Shown: piece after piece, positions 44,301 through 54,350 of the stretch
Numbering within the stretch: position 1 is the stretch's first letter
Layout: every line of letters starts with the position of its first letter
Assembly (NCBI GenBank): GCA_013375455.1
Contig: JABXJT010000003.1
Span: forward strand, 1 to 64,000
From: Candidatus Helarchaeota archaeon
GTDB lineage: Archaea > Asgardarchaeota > Lokiarchaeia > Helarchaeales > HEL-GB-A
Direction of reading: 5' to 3'
Length of the DNA stretch: 64,000 nucleotides
Translations under genes and position numbers: made by a program
The notes under the pieces: generated by a model
The model's input: the letters and a program-made list of their open reading frames with translations, nothing else
What the model was told of the DNA's origin: nothing
Databases searched by the model: none

Positions 44301-47296
44301 TCAAAATAGGCAAAATATTCCATGGATTGAATATCTTCAGTGTTTGGGACGTGATCTGCCAAATAAAAAATAACATCTGCTTCGGCGAGTGGATCTGCTT
44401 TAGCAGAAAGAGAGAAATTGCGCGGAGCGTAAGAATTATAATAGACAGTTACATTGAACTTTACCGTTTTCTGATCGAAATAGGTTTGTGAGGGTAATTC
44501 AGCAGAATACAATTTTGCGATGATCGTGATGGGGTTATTGATTTGAAATTTGGAAGGAGGACGAACGATGGATAAGGTGACGTTTATTTTTTTCAAGACC
44601 GTTACGTTGAAATTATACCATCGCTCTTGGCAATCCGTTGCATTACAATGGATGTAAACCTCATAATCACCTGGTGCCATTAACCCGGACCCATTTGAGA
44701 GGTGAACATTTAGCATTTCAAAGATTCCACTCGGAGTTATATTAATCGTTCCTGATTTTATTAGGTCACTTGGATTCAACGGATCATCCCCATAGTGCAC
44801 TATATAATATTTGACTAAAGCCCAATCAATAGGCGCATCCCAGGAAGAATGTTGATTATACTGGGTTGAGTTATACTCGACTTTGAATGAAATGGTTAAA
44901 TTTTCCCATTCAGTATAACTCGTAATGTTGGTTTGTTCAGACAGCTTTGATACTTTTATTAGGGGATCTAGTGGATTTATGGTATAATTTACCCAAATGG
45001 AACTGTTATCATAATACTTTTTACTAGAATTAACTAACAGGGTATATTGTCCTACATGTAAGTTAAGATTACTAAAATCTATTTCGTATAGCCCAAGGGC
45101 AATCCTGGTTCCATTTTTAATATAGGAAGATAACAACTGTCCTCCCGATGAATACAAATAGGCAGAGATATTTGCATTGTCCACCAATCGAGGACTAGTA
45201 AAAGTATCCGTATAATTCATTTGAATAGTGAGAGATTGATTGGGGAAAACCTCTGCCGAATAATTCATGCCAGAAATCCATTGAAGGTCAGTTAAATCAG
45301 TTATATATGCGGTGGTTGGATGTATTATTTGAAAACATAATAACTCAATTGTATGAGTTTGATTTACATAGGTTGTCTTATTTGCGGTAACGGTCAAATT
45401 ATACGATCCATCCCAAACGCCAATCGAACCCGTGTCGAGTGATGCATTGTAATAACCATTCGTTTTTGGTGTTAAATCGCCTGTATCACTAAATCCTGTT
45501 GAATTTGAGATTTCCCATTTCACTTGGGAGTTTATAATACCCCATTCGTTATAAAAATTTCCTGGATAGAATAAATTCTCAAAAAATACCGTGAGATTAA
45601 TGATATCACCTTTTAAGAATTCAACATAACGAATATCAGGCGAGAGTAAGGTAAGATTCGTGGGGAAACCTACCGTTATTTGAGTGGTATAAATCCCGAT
45701 TTCGGTCGTGTTATAAAAAGATGTCGTTATTAGATATGTCCCATTCTTATTAGCAGTGTTATTTATTTGCCAACTCGCGAAATTAAAGAGATTACCTGAA
45801 ACGCTATTATATTCTTGACTATGATTAACTTTCCCCTCAAAAGAGACAGTAAGATTAACGCCCCCATTCAAAATGGGATTACTGAAGACTGATCTTATAT
45901 CGATCGTATCCCATACAAGTAAAAAGGGGTTATTAGGTAACAGATTAGAATCTTTTCGTATTTCAATATCTGCAATATAATTTGGGCTATAATAATAGAT
46001 GTTCCAAGTTCCTCCTCCGGGTGTGATGTCTCCGCTGTCCGCATCAAGTTGTACCCCTCCTGCAATCGGAACCTCATTCAATGTTTGCTGGCTTCCACCC
46101 GGATCTGTCGCATTTATAAGTGTCCAATCATTTGGTAAGGTAAATATTGAAAAATTTAAGCTAGTAAAGTTCGCAGATGGGAGCATTGACTGATTAAATT
46201 CTAATTTCCATTGATGGCTAGCAGGAATGGGTTGTGTTAAATTAAGCGTATATATCGAAGTTACTGAACCCAATTTGTTTTGAATTATATAAAAAGTAGA
46301 ATCTACATCGAAAATTAAGCTTGAATTGGCCGAAAAATTAAAATATTTTGGATTTTCGACCCAAGGACCCGGTATCAAGATAGCACCAGATCCAGGGATA
46401 GAGCCTTCAACTAAATTTCCATCTAATGTTAAATTTACGCCGCTTGGGAACACAGACTTTTGAGTAGCCATTATTTGTACAATAATAAAATCTAAATAGA
46501 ACCACCCATCTTCTCCAAAACCTCCCGTGGCATTTGCATGAAATTGAATCCATACCTCACCTGAGGATGAGATATAATTTGAAACACTCGAAGTTTTACT
46601 GGAATTTAACCAATCAACCGTATCCTGAGGGGAATCACCAAGATACTCATATAAACCAGTACCAAAATTGTGTATGTAAGAAGAAACTAATTCGTGTGTG
46701 GAACCAGAATCATTCCAGAAACTATACATATTAATATCGATTTGTGACAGCCCAAAATAGGGGGAATCAAAACCTTCAAATACAAGGGTGTAATTTAATT
46801 CTTGAGTCGGCTGAAAGAGACCACCCCAATTCCACACATAGCTAAATCCATCTACTGACATTGTATCACTAAGCGAGCCAGCTGCATAATCCCCTTCAGA
46901 ATCGGGTCGGAGGCTATCGGCATAATCTTCTTCTGGCACAGAAAGAATTTCTCTTAGATTAGTGATTGAGGCAGTTAAATAACTCCCATTCCAAGCTCCA
47001 GGAGTTTCCCAGACGATGTAAGAAGTTTCATCTAAATTTAATTGTGTTTTATTACCCCATGCTTTTTCAATACCATCAAAGGTTTTTCCACTGCCAACCT
47101 GTGTTAAATTCGCGTGTGAGTGGATGGGTAAAGTGGGATTTTCTAAATTTGGGGTGGTATTATGTGAAGTAGTGTGATTTACAAGAGAATTCTTAAAATT
47201 ATATATTATAATACAAGAAAAACAGAATAAAAAGAATAATAACATAACGCTAACTTTTTTACGTTCGTTATGTTTTCTTATCATCTTGCATCTCAC
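41351..47296 (-). CDS. Giant membrane-spanning protein: extracellular beta domains, roadblock/longin-like region, coiled coil, zinc ribbon
   Basis: This protein has 1981 residues. A signal/anchor helix lies near residues 15-33. About 1000 extracellular residues follow, with many N-x-S/T sites and strand-rich Ig-like repeats. A transmembrane helix WIIIVIVIGVAAGAMLLLVV lies near residue 1030. Inside, residues about 1065-1190 look longin/roadblock-like (LFVILKSTGDCILNKVY), followed by a winged-helix-like part, a glutamate/proline-rich linker to about 1500 and a coiled coil to about 1900. The protein ends with a four-cysteine zinc ribbon, CPYC and CSNC. A surface sensor or adhesion scaffold linked to a cytoskeleton-like interior is plausible but unproven. 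The coiled-coil gene lies 8 bases upstream. Confidence 0.82.
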   Translation of the reverse strand: MRCKMIRKHNERKKVSVMLLFFLFCFSCIIIYNFKNSLVNHTTSHNTTPNLENPTLPIHSHANLTQVGSGKTFDGIEKAWGNKTQLNLDETSYIVWETPGAWNGSYLTASITNLREILSVPEEDYADSLRPDSEGDYAAGSLSDTMSVDGFSYVWNWGGLFQPTQELNYTLVFEGFDSPYFGLSQIDINMYSFWNDSGSTHELVSSYIHNFGTGLYEYLGDSPQDTVDWLNSSKTSSVSNYISSSGEVWIQFHANATGGFGEDGWFYLDFIIVQIMATQKSVFPSGVNLTLDGNLVEGSIPGSGAILIPGPWVENPKYFNFSANSSLIFDVDSTFYIIQNKLGSVTSIYTLNLTQPIPASHQWKLEFNQSMLPSANFTSLNFSIFTLPNDWTLINATDPGGSQQTLNEVPIAGGVQLDADSGDITPGGGTWNIYYYSPNYIADIEIRKDSNLLPNNPFLLVWDTIDIRSVFSNPILNGGVNLTVSFEGKVNHSQEYNSVSGNLFNFASWQINNTANKNGTYLITTSFYNTTEIGIYTTQITVGFPTNLTLLSPDIRYVEFLKGDIINLTVFFENLFYPGNFYNEWGIINSQVKWEISNSTGFSDTGDLTPKTNGYYNASLDTGSIGVWDGSYNLTVTANKTTYVNQTHTIELLCFQIIHPTTAYITDLTDLQWISGMNYSAEVFPNQSLTIQMNYTDTFTSPRLVDNANISAYLYSSGGQLLSSYIKNGTRIALGLYEIDFSNLNLHVGQYTLLVNSSKKYYDNSSIWVNYTINPLDPLIKVSKLSEQTNITSYTEWENLTISFKVEYNSTQYNQHSSWDAPIDWALVKYYIVHYGDDPLNPSDLIKSGTINITPSGIFEMLNVHLSNGSGLMAPGDYEVYIHCNATDCQERWYNFNVTVLKKINVTLSIVRPPSKFQINNPITIIAKLYSAELPSQTYFDQKTVKFNVTVYYNSYAPRNFSLSAKADPLAEADVIFYLADHVPNTEDIQSMEYFAYFEGYEDFYPTYSFYSSISQTHQMAVGEEFPYWIIIVIVIGVAAGAMLLLVVQRRVLAPKQVQKAQSINYLFAAFKDVVGIQNLFVILKSTGDCILNKVYSPEGIEESMQTVLCNAIANYGKEDQRANAFCDLIRFQNLLLLVDDGDFIRAAVTVGSRPSDKLIRSLIRFVQFFELQNYQLLTSATGPIEGLQGVEDLLDLQFGSTLISPYTIGKISKVSGFDQTLALMAMGLMEDHGYFFLSQLYARAKSETLIEEMMIFSTIQNLLDKKVIIPYAAEKKPKGIPEEFFKEEIPEKIEPVEKIPELAPEPAPEPIPEKPSILEEVRIKSKEVTESIEPVFTITAAELMAEDTPELTPFEQAQELMRATDLMAEQEAPPAPEPVFEAPPLIDEITREVEPVEEVPPVIDDVEKELKSLQDALSIIEEFKPELEPGTAAESIVDEVLKEVEPIIQEPTVSFLTEELKAKPTVEEEKQIEEILQDIEAKPAEEVIAEKISAPSLSGTEIKDLIKLISESERLLSLVPKYLAEFNAIVQELTKQKETIKTQVKQTRSSVTASLNEVIQHLQVPRTNIEEEIVLAEKEIPKAFKMIDEVDQDAVNFKKNITSTQKTSTQLKETLKRLEVQIATIDQSLAKTTKDEMEKEKQHLSSFKTKYNEAIFSLKEFDQKVSSLNQEIVTLMIEDIEQMMALEQRVEKLLNEVSRKSKYSEKVREALSKENSNLNADIKSLKQTIILLETVFNEIMAQKKSVNLNVSNLEAELQKKVDELNLAIENQTKDSLAIMAESQALQNKILQNLQNIQFYQGKVEGALKKFKNMDKLFSNIHKRKNNIYKAIEKATKFVFPDIIQKQRAFFSDFNTKLQQLISKGQEFRQVLNSEMSNVSQIILPKVKSLPKILIDVEKKATQVAEELETIETREPQPSKHLIKTEKLDELLTDKELGIKQHCPYCNKTILENVMTLLRKGFEPECSNCGEKIKPRDIQLD

Positions 47297-47304
47297 ATTT
47301 ATAC

Positions 47305-48885
47305 TTATATTTTGACTTTAGTTTTGCGATATTCATCAGTGGATGGAGGGCGTATTATTATTTTAGTTTTCGAACTCGCAAGATCTGCTTTTATTTCTTT
47401 CAAGACATTATTGAGCTCATCGATTTTCACGTCCCGAGAAGTCATGCGAAACTGAAGGTCCTCGACTTCTTGTTTCATACTTTCTATATAACTCTCAAGG
47501 CGCTTTATTTTGCGGTCGCGTTCTCTGATTTCACTATCTAATGAGGGACCTTCTTCTTCAAGGAGGCTAGAAACAGCTTTTATAGAATCAATTGTTTCGA
47601 TACCTGCTGTAGAGCCACCCCTTTTAAGGGCAGATTGGAGTTTTTGGATGAGAATAACTTGATCTCGTGATTGAGTATAGAGTTTATAAGATTGTTCCTT
47701 CTGTTGTTTCAGTTGAGTCTGGAGGAATTTAATGTTGTTTTCAAGTAAACGAATAATTTTTTCCCCATCGCGGACTTCATTCCTGAATTCACGATTTTGC
47801 TTTTGGAGATTTTGGATGACATCACGAGCTTGTTGATCATGGACTCCTGAAGAAACTGCAATTTCTAAATTTTTAATCATTTTATTCTTTTCTTCAATAT
47901 CTTTACCTTGGAGCATAATTTTATTTTGGAGATCTCCAACGCGTTGTTGGAACCCCTCAATTTGTTCTATTAATTTTTTACGCGTGGATTCAAGCCCCAT
48001 AATGGAGCCGGTTTTGGTTTCTAATTCGCGCCTTAAACGATCAGCTTCAATTTGAAGGTCACGAGTGCTCGATTTGGCTAGGCGTTCTTTAAGATCGTTA
48101 TTCCGTATTTCGAGTTCTTTAATTCTATCGAGGCGTTTTTGGAGTTCCAAATTCATATTTTGAATCTGTTCTTGAATCTCAGCATCAGCCTTTCCCACAA
48201 TATCTTCAGAGACTTCAAGATGATGAACAGGTATGGAAAGACCTCGTAGAGAACTACCCTTTTTCAATAGCCGCCGTTCAAGACGTCGTAACGCGTATTC
48301 AAGACCTTTTTTCTCTTCGATTAAAATTTTTATTTTTTCACGCTCGTTCTGTAGAGTCTGGCGAAGCTGTTGATTTTTTCTCCATTCCCCTGCCACTTTA
48401 TTTTTCAATTGTCCCATTTCGAGCTCGTTTTGTGAGAGTACCTCTGTTCTTTCGGAAAGAGCTTCAAAAGATGATTTTAAAGACTTCAATTCATTATCTA
48501 TTTGGGTATTTGTTTGAGTTTTTGCTTGTAACTCAGCCTGGAGCTGCACGTTGAGGTCTTTCACTGATTGTGATTTGGATACCGAACTTAAGGAAGTCTC
48601 TAATCCAGCAATTTTATTTTGAAATTCCATATTTTGTGTCCTCAATTGCTGGATTGTTTGCTCTAATTGAGGGATTTGTTGGGTCTTTTGTTGAAGATCT
48701 TGAATGGTGAGATTATAACTGGTGATTAATTCGTCATATTTCGAACGTTCAGCGAAGAATTTTTGAAGATCTGCTTGTAATTCGGCGGGAGGGGTCAATA
48801 ATGTTATGTAGTTGCTCATTAATTTAGTTAATCTCAGTATTTTTGCACTACCATAATCATAATCCTGAATTTTTGGTTTTCCCAT
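47305..48885 (-). CDS. Long coiled-coil protein, operon partner of the giant membrane protein
   Basis: This 526-residue soluble protein is almost entirely heptad-repeat coiled coil, rich in Q, E, K, L and R, from about residue 50 to the end. A short N-terminal region (MGKPKIQDYDYGSAKIL) is not coiled. There is a break near residues 205-235 with a K-K-G-S-S-L-R-G-L-S motif. It lies 8 bases before the giant gene on the same strand, so both are likely made together. Their coiled coils may interact (inference). Filament-forming and tethering roles are both possible. Confidence 0.8.
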   Translation of the reverse strand: MGKPKIQDYDYGSAKILRLTKLMSNYITLLTPPAELQADLQKFFAERSKYDELITSYNLTIQDLQQKTQQIPQLEQTIQQLRTQNMEFQNKIAGLETSLSSVSKSQSVKDLNVQLQAELQAKTQTNTQIDNELKSLKSSFEALSERTEVLSQNELEMGQLKNKVAGEWRKNQQLRQTLQNEREKIKILIEEKKGLEYALRRLERRLLKKGSSLRGLSIPVHHLEVSEDIVGKADAEIQEQIQNMNLELQKRLDRIKELEIRNNDLKERLAKSSTRDLQIEADRLRRELETKTGSIMGLESTRKKLIEQIEGFQQRVGDLQNKIMLQGKDIEEKNKMIKNLEIAVSSGVHDQQARDVIQNLQKQNREFRNEVRDGEKIIRLLENNIKFLQTQLKQQKEQSYKLYTQSRDQVILIQKLQSALKRGGSTAGIETIDSIKAVSSLLEEEGPSLDSEIRERDRKIKRLESYIESMKQEVEDLQFRMTSRDVKIDELNNVLKEIKADLASSKTKIIIRPPSTDEYRKTKVKI

Positions 48886-49121
48886 TTCATATAACCTCTG
48901 GTATTTAGGAAATACGTTAGATCTTTTTCCCTTTTTATATATTTATGGAATCGATATAAATCTCTAATAATAAATCGACTAATTTCCACAAACCTTGCTA
49001 AATTCAATACACAGTAAGAATAATATTTATTTTTTTATTGAATTGACTGCGTTCTATTTGTAGAGAGTTGGAAAAATTAGGTGAATTAAGGGAAAATATA
49101 AGAAAAATAAGTAATTTAAAA

Positions 49122-50417
49122 CTATTCAGAAAGTTTTTTGGCAGATTCAATTGCTTTTTCGAGAGTTTTTTCAGAAATATTCGATTTTTCAGACAATTCT
49201 TTGATATAACAATCAAGTAATTCATCGTAATCCATTATGCCTATAGCGATTAATTTTTCGGCAGTTTTTTTGCCGATACCTTCTAACTTAATTAATTTTT
49301 TCATTGACTCTTTGAAAGATATTGGTGCTTTGGGGGCAACGGCTTCATCTTTTTTCGGCTCTTCTTCTTTTTTAGGCAATCCTAGCAATTCTCGTGCATC
49401 ATTAACCCATCGTTGTAGATCCGCTTTATCAATTCCAGTTATGGAAGCAACCTCCTCTAGATCTTCCTCGATTAATTGTTCCAATTTAGTTATTCCAAGA
49501 TCTTTCAACGCTTTACGGTCGCCTTTTTCAATACCTTCAAGGTCCTTTAAAGACGGGGGCACCTTTTTTTCTTCTTTCGGCTTCTTCTTTTCTTCTTTTG
49601 GCTTTTTTGGGGGCTTCTTCTTTTCTTCTTTTGGCTTCTTTGGAGGCTTCTTCTTTTCTTCTTTTGGCTTTTTTGGAGGCTTCTTCTTTTCTTCTTTTAG
49701 CTTTTTTGGAGGCTCCTTCTTTTTAGGGACTTTTTTCCCAGTTAATCGCATCGCATCTTCGATCCAAACAGTTAGTATTTTCTCAGAAATTTTGAGATCC
49801 TTTGAAAGAATTTCAGCGTTCTCTTGGCTCAAATCCTCAATCGATAATATTCCGAAATTTACCAATTTTTTGGCATAGGTTTTATTTACGCCTTTAACTT
49901 GCAATAATTCATCAATTGAATCCGTAACTCCTTTCCGTTTAACTAATTCTTTTGCCTGATCTATCCAATGTTCTATTTTCTCGGCCCTGATTTTGGTATC
50001 ATCTGCGAGTGGTGCGGGATCCTCATCCATCAATGTTTTTAACGATTTTACACCAGCCTCAATTAATAATTTGGCCTCACTACTTTTTATTCCTCGAAGC
50101 TGTTTTAACTCTTTAAAGGCGTCTTTCTTTGAAATTTCAAGTTCTATGCTTGCTTCACTTCGCAAGGAAACAAAGTCGCGATAGAGAGCACTTAATATCT
50201 TAATATTTTCATCATGAAGACTTTTTCGTCGCGCGTCAATAACAATGGGTAATTTTTTTGCATCATCTAACGGAATGCTGGCTGATTTTAATTCCTTAAG
50301 ACTGAAACCTCTACCTTTTCGAGCTTTCAAATATTTTTTAGGCTTTTGGACCATTGGGTGCTTTTTTACTGGAGCGCTTAATTCGCCCATTCGCTGTCCT
50401 TTAATTTCGTCACTCAT
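49122..50417 (-). CDS. Protein with helix-hairpin-helix repeats and lysine-rich linker
   Basis: This 431-residue protein contains about four helix-hairpin-helix units of the type LRGIKSSEAKLLIEAGVKSL, LLQVKGVNKTYAKKLVNFGI and LEGIGKKTAEKLIAIGI. A linker of four 11-residue P-P-K-K-P-K-E-E-K-K-K repeats lies between units 2 and 3. Such domains, as at the RadA N-terminus or in DUF4332-type proteins, bind DNA or proteins. ATG at 50417 is chosen because GAGAGGA lies 6 bases before it; an ATG two codons upstream has no spacing. It is the last gene of the proteostasis operon, which is odd for a DNA-type domain. Confidence 0.75.
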   Translation of the reverse strand: MSDEIKGQRMGELSAPVKKHPMVQKPKKYLKARKGRGFSLKELKSASIPLDDAKKLPIVIDARRKSLHDENIKILSALYRDFVSLRSEASIELEISKKDAFKELKQLRGIKSSEAKLLIEAGVKSLKTLMDEDPAPLADDTKIRAEKIEHWIDQAKELVKRKGVTDSIDELLQVKGVNKTYAKKLVNFGILSIEDLSQENAEILSKDLKISEKILTVWIEDAMRLTGKKVPKKKEPPKKLKEEKKKPPKKPKEEKKKPPKKPKEEKKKPPKKPKEEKKKPKEEKKVPPSLKDLEGIEKGDRKALKDLGITKLEQLIEEDLEEVASITGIDKADLQRWVNDARELLGLPKKEEEPKKDEAVAPKAPISFKESMKKLIKLEGIGKKTAEKLIAIGIMDYDELLDCYIKELSEKSNISEKTLEKAIESAKKLSE

Positions 50418-50467
50418 AGCCATTCCTCTCTTGATAATTACAAAATAAGAAGGGTGGTATTAATTTG

Positions 50468-51256
50468 TTAAGAAATGTACCCCAAATCCCGTTGTCCCTT
50501 TCGTGCTTTCTTTTCTCTTTGCCTCTGGCGCATTTTATCATAAAGAGCTATCGTTTTTTGGGCTTGTTCCTCGAGTTCCGCGGTATCCACGGCTAGACCT
50601 TCTAAATAATTGTTTAAAACATTGATTAGAGAAACGGAAGCGTTCATATCACGGACAAACTGAGGATATGTTTCGGATAGTAACACTACCCCTTCAACAT
50701 TGTAGGCAGATTTTGCAATGCCAGGGATTACGCCATTCATTCCCGTAATTGTCCCTTTAACAAATTTAGTTTTTACACCTGCATCTAGAAATCCTTGCAT
50801 GATGCCCTCAGAAGAGAAGGTTAAAAATACCTTTGGCTTCTTCTTTGGTGATATTACTGGCGTTGCGGCGAGAGAAATAACGAGGCTCACGCCACATTCG
50901 ACAAGCATTTTTACGATTTTATCCGATAAGGCATTGGTTCCTATGACAGAATTGGGTTGATGGTCCCCGGTTACTAAAAAAAGCTCAAGGTTGCCGTTAT
51001 TCGCCTTTTTCAAGTAATAGATGGAAATATTGGGTGTTAAGATGGAACCATCATCATTTATTATGATATGTGAAGGAAAATCGGTAGTGTATATCTCTGC
51101 AAACTTCTTGGGTTTTAATTGCTTGATCATGTGGTCGATTGCCGCTTTCCCCGTCATCCCGATTCCGGGAAGGGCAGAAATACACACACGCTGGCCGGTA
51201 AAATCGGACTCTATCTCAAAGAATTTCTTCACTAATGTTTCTGGTGTTTCACTCAT
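50468..51256 (-). CDS. PAC2-family protein (proteasome assembly chaperone type)
   Basis: This 262-residue protein has the PAC2 pattern: ISALPGIGMTGKAAIDHMI, then FLVTGDHQPNS, a VSLVISLAATPV strand and GMNGVIPGIAKSAY. The eukaryotic relatives chaperone proteasome ring assembly; archaeal members are less well understood. The C-terminus is a basic helical tail. It sits 82 bases downstream of a thioredoxin-fold gene and in the same direction as CDC48 and Hsp20, so a role in protein quality control fits the context. Confidence 0.88.
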   Translation of the reverse strand: MSETPETLVKKFFEIESDFTGQRVCISALPGIGMTGKAAIDHMIKQLKPKKFAEIYTTDFPSHIIINDDGSILTPNISIYYLKKANNGNLELFLVTGDHQPNSVIGTNALSDKIVKMLVECGVSLVISLAATPVISPKKKPKVFLTFSSEGIMQGFLDAGVKTKFVKGTITGMNGVIPGIAKSAYNVEGVVLLSETYPQFVRDMNASVSLINVLNNYLEGLAVDTAELEEQAQKTIALYDKMRQRQREKKARKGQRDLGYIS

Positions 51257-51338
51257 ATTATTTCATTACCTTTTATCTTAGTTCTTTGCAACAGCTGAAT
51301 ATAGTACGTAACTAAAAAACTTTGTGTCTTTGATTTCG

Positions 51339-51986
51339 TCATCTTCCTGCTTCTGCAATTTTCATGACATATTTATCAACGTCAGGGAGCCCGTGAAAAG
51401 TCACTTTGTTATTAATGATGATAATTGGAACCGCACTTAGATCATATTTGGCTACATAATTTTTATGCTCTAGAGCCTCAACGATTTCATGAGTAATTTT
51501 CCCATTCCCATTGATTGCGGATTCAAGAGCTATAGTGTTTCCGATCTTGACAGCCAATGGACAAATAGTGCATTGTGAAGTCATTATTGACCGCAATTTC
51601 ACTGGTTTCGTGACAGAGGCTAAGATCTTACTAATAACTTCTCCAACCCCAGAATTTTCAGTTGATTTCATTATTAAGGTTTGGATGAAAACCCCCGATT
51701 CAGGACCTGAAGGAACACCCGTATAGCAAATTCCTGTGCCTTCAATGACGATAGCAGGGATTTCTTGAATTTGCTGCTGTTCGAATGATTCGGAATGGGT
51801 TTCTTTGTAAAAAACCTTTAAATCGATTTGGGGATCTTGATTTACAATGACATTCATAAATTCAAGAACAGAGAGAGACGTTGAATCATCTTTAGTGGAA
51901 AGAAATAAAAGTATTTTTATAGGCTTTCTTAATTTTTTAAATTCCCTTTTCATCAACTGTTCATTAGGAAGCCGATAATTTAGCAA
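51339..51986 (-). CDS. Thioredoxin/glutaredoxin-fold protein (PDO-like)
   Basis: This 215-residue protein has two thioredoxin-like halves, as in archaeal protein disulfide oxidoreductases. The second half has SQCTICPLAVKIG, a C-x-x-C redox site, followed by cis-proline AVPIIIINNKVTF and HGLPD. The first half (ILLFLSTKDDSTSL) lacks cysteines. It should reduce or isomerise disulfides in the cytoplasm. It is 39 bases downstream of CDC48 and belongs to the same transcription unit. Confidence 0.82.
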   Translation of the reverse strand: MLNYRLPNEQLMKREFKKLRKPIKILLFLSTKDDSTSLSVLEFMNVIVNQDPQIDLKVFYKETHSESFEQQQIQEIPAIVIEGTGICYTGVPSGPESGVFIQTLIMKSTENSGVGEVISKILASVTKPVKLRSIMTSQCTICPLAVKIGNTIALESAINGNGKITHEIVEALEHKNYVAKYDLSAVPIIIINNKVTFHGLPDVDKYVMKIAEAGR

Positions 51987-52025
51987 GTTATTCTCTCTTC
52001 TATTAAATTCGATTTAAATATAAAA

Positions 52026-54311
52026 TCAAGATATATATCGATCGGACTCTCCTCTGCCCATTAATTTACCAGCTAATCGGTTAGGAAAGTCCTTATGATG
52101 CTGTTCTAATTTAGAAGTAATCGTTGGAACTACTTCTTTAAATGCTAAATCAAAATGCTTCTGCTGAATTTCTATTTTTAACTCTTTAATCCAATTAGGG
52201 TCTTCTAAATTAATGAGTAATGATTCAGTGGCTTTTCGTAAAACTATCATCCCTGCTTCACGACAGAGATTCTCTAAATCAGCTCCTGAATAGTATTCTG
52301 TTTTATCTCCTATGCTTTTCAAGTCAACATCATCCGCGAGAGGCATATTTCTAGTATGTATTTTCAAGATTTCTAGGCGAGATTCAAGATCAGGGGCTGG
52401 AATCCACAGAAGGAGATCAAATCTTCCAGGACGCAGAAGTGCGGGCTCAATACGGTCTTCAATATTTGTACTAGCGATTATAGCAATATTTCTTGAGTCT
52501 TCTAATCCATCCATCTCAGTTAATAATTGATTTAAAACACTTTCATAGACTTGTGAACCTTGATGGCTTCCACGTGGAGGGGCTAGAGCATCTAATTCAT
52601 CGAAATAGATGATCGTGGGAGCAGATTGTCGGGCTTTACGAAATATTTCTCGAATTGCCTTTTCGGATTCTCCAACCCATTTCGAAAAAATTTCAGGACC
52701 TTTAAGAGAAATAAAATTTGCTTCACTTTCAGTAGCAACTGCTTTGGCAAGTAGAGTCTTTCCACAACCTGGTGAACCAAATAAAAATAATCCTCTAGGA
52801 GGACGAATCCCAACTTTCTCGAAAAGTTCAGGAAATTTTAAAGGCCATTCAACAGCTTCTATTAACTTCTGTTTAACTTTTTTCAATCCTCCAATATCAT
52901 CCCATTTAACTTCTGGGATCTCCAATTGAACTTCACGCATAGCAGAAGGTTCTATCATTTGGGTTGCTTGCTGAAAATCCTCTTTTAAAACCATTAATCT
53001 TCTTAAGATTTCATCTGAAATGGTCTTTTCCTCTAAATTAATTTCTGGAAGGACTTTTCGCAAAGTATTCATTGCTGCTTCTCGCGTGAGAGCCGCAATG
53101 TCTGCACCTACGAATCCATGAAGATGATTGGCAGTTTCTTCCAGATCAATATCTTCTGCTAGAGGCATACCTCTAGTATGAATCTGTAGAATCTCCCTTC
53201 GACCACGCTTGTCCGGAATTCCTATTTCAATTTCACGGTCAAAGCGTCCTGGGCGGCGTAATGCGGGATCTAATGCATTCGGACGGTTTGTTGCACCTAT
53301 TACAATCACGCTACCACGTCCTTTCATCCCATCCATCAGAGCTAATAGCTGTGCAACAACTCGGCGCTCTACTTCTCCAGTAACTTCCTCTCGTTTGGGG
53401 GCGATGCTATCAATTTCATCAATAAAAATAATGCTTGGAGCTTTTTCCTCCGCCTCACGAAAAATCTCACGTAGGCGTTCCTCTGATTGCCCATAGAACT
53501 TTGACATAATTTCTGGACCGTTGAGTGTGATGAAATTAGCTTCAGATTCATTTGCTACGGCTTTAGCCAGTAAGGTTTTCCCGCAACCTGGAGGACCATG
53601 AAGTAGGATGCCTTTTGGGGGATCGATCCCTAAGGTGGAAAATAGCTCGGGGAATTTAGCGGGTAGTTCTACCATTTCCCGTATTCTTTGGATGGCATCA
53701 TCTAATCCGCCAATATCTTCATAAGTAACGAGCGGTAAGCCCTTAGCGGTAGGAGCAACATCGGAGGAGATTTCAATTCGAGTCCTATCTTTTACCTGGA
53801 CAATTCCGGAAGGATTAGTATTAACAACAACGAGCCTAATTTCACCAAGTGTGGGAGAAGCTGCCCTTGGTCTTCCAAAGAGCATTCCCATACCAGACAT
53901 AGCACTCCTGTTTTCTCCAAGAACGCTTATTACATCTCCATTTTTTACGGGTCTATTCATAAGGGTATTTCGCAGTAAGTCAGGACTTGAATAGATTTTA
54001 ATTCCTTCCTCAGTTGGGGCTAGAACTATTTTCTGGGCCGGTGATACGGAGATTCTCTCGATTTTCACGGGGTCACCAATTTGGCATCCCGCATTATCTC
54101 TAATGAGTCCGTCCATTTGAATAACGTTCTCGCGCAAATCTTGCGAAATGGGAATAACAATAGCAGAAGTAGTTTTTTTTCCCGTAATTTTGACTATATC
54201 CCCGGTTTTTAATCCCATTTGTTGCATTACCTTGGGATTAATCCGGATTCGTCCTCTATATGCCCATTTTTTTTCTATACCATGCACTCGCAAAGTTAAT
54301 TCTTCAGGCAT
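52026..54311 (-). CDS. cdc48: CDC48/VAT-type AAA+ ATPase
   Basis: This 761-residue protein has the full p97 order. The N-terminal double-psi barrel and 4-stranded barrel occupy about residues 1-185. D1 has Walker [12 protein letters not shown] and Walker [16 protein letters not shown]2 has Walker [12 protein letters not shown] and Walker [15 protein letters not shown]. Arginine fingers are present in both (for example [11 protein letters not shown]). The C-terminal tail ends GESDRYIS. It unfolds substrates for proteolysis or disassembly of complexes. Following Hsp20 by 39 bases in a possible heat-shock operon suggests it is stress-inducible here. Confidence 0.95.
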   Translation of the reverse strand: MPEELTLRVHGIEKKWAYRGRIRINPKVMQQMGLKTGDIVKITGKKTTSAIVIPISQDLRENVIQMDGLIRDNAGCQIGDPVKIERISVSPAQKIVLAPTEEGIKIYSSPDLLRNTLMNRPVKNGDVISVLGENRSAMSGMGMLFGRPRAASPTLGEIRLVVVNTNPSGIVQVKDRTRIEISSDVAPTAKGLPLVTYEDIGGLDDAIQRIREMVELPAKFPELFSTLGIDPPKGILLHGPPGCGKTLLAKAVANESEANFITLNGPEIMSKFYGQSEERLREIFREAEEKAPSIIFIDEIDSIAPKREEVTGEVERRVVAQLLALMDGMKGRGSVIVIGATNRPNALDPALRRPGRFDREIEIGIPDKRGRREILQIHTRGMPLAEDIDLEETANHLHGFVGADIAALTREAAMNTLRKVLPEINLEEKTISDEILRRLMVLKEDFQQATQMIEPSAMREVQLEIPEVKWDDIGGLKKVKQKLIEAVEWPLKFPELFEKVGIRPPRGLFLFGSPGCGKTLLAKAVATESEANFISLKGPEIFSKWVGESEKAIREIFRKARQSAPTIIYFDELDALAPPRGSHQGSQVYESVLNQLLTEMDGLEDSRNIAIIASTNIEDRIEPALLRPGRFDLLLWIPAPDLESRLEILKIHTRNMPLADDVDLKSIGDKTEYYSGADLENLCREAGMIVLRKATESLLINLEDPNWIKELKIEIQQKHFDLAFKEVVPTITSKLEQHHKDFPNRLAGKLMGRGESDRYIS

Positions 54312-54350
54312 TCAAACGCCTCTGATCTTTTAATTTTAAGATTTACAATT

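Noticed and set aside
49590..49720. Short tandem repeats resembling a CRISPR or minisatellite
   Set aside because: The 33-base units are in frame and encode the P-P-K-K-P-K-E-E-K-K-K linker; there are no spacers.
49237..49878. Plus-strand serine/phenylalanine-rich frame of 213 residues
   Set aside because: It is the antisense image of the lysine/proline-rich repeats of the helix-hairpin-helix gene; it has no start signal or family features.
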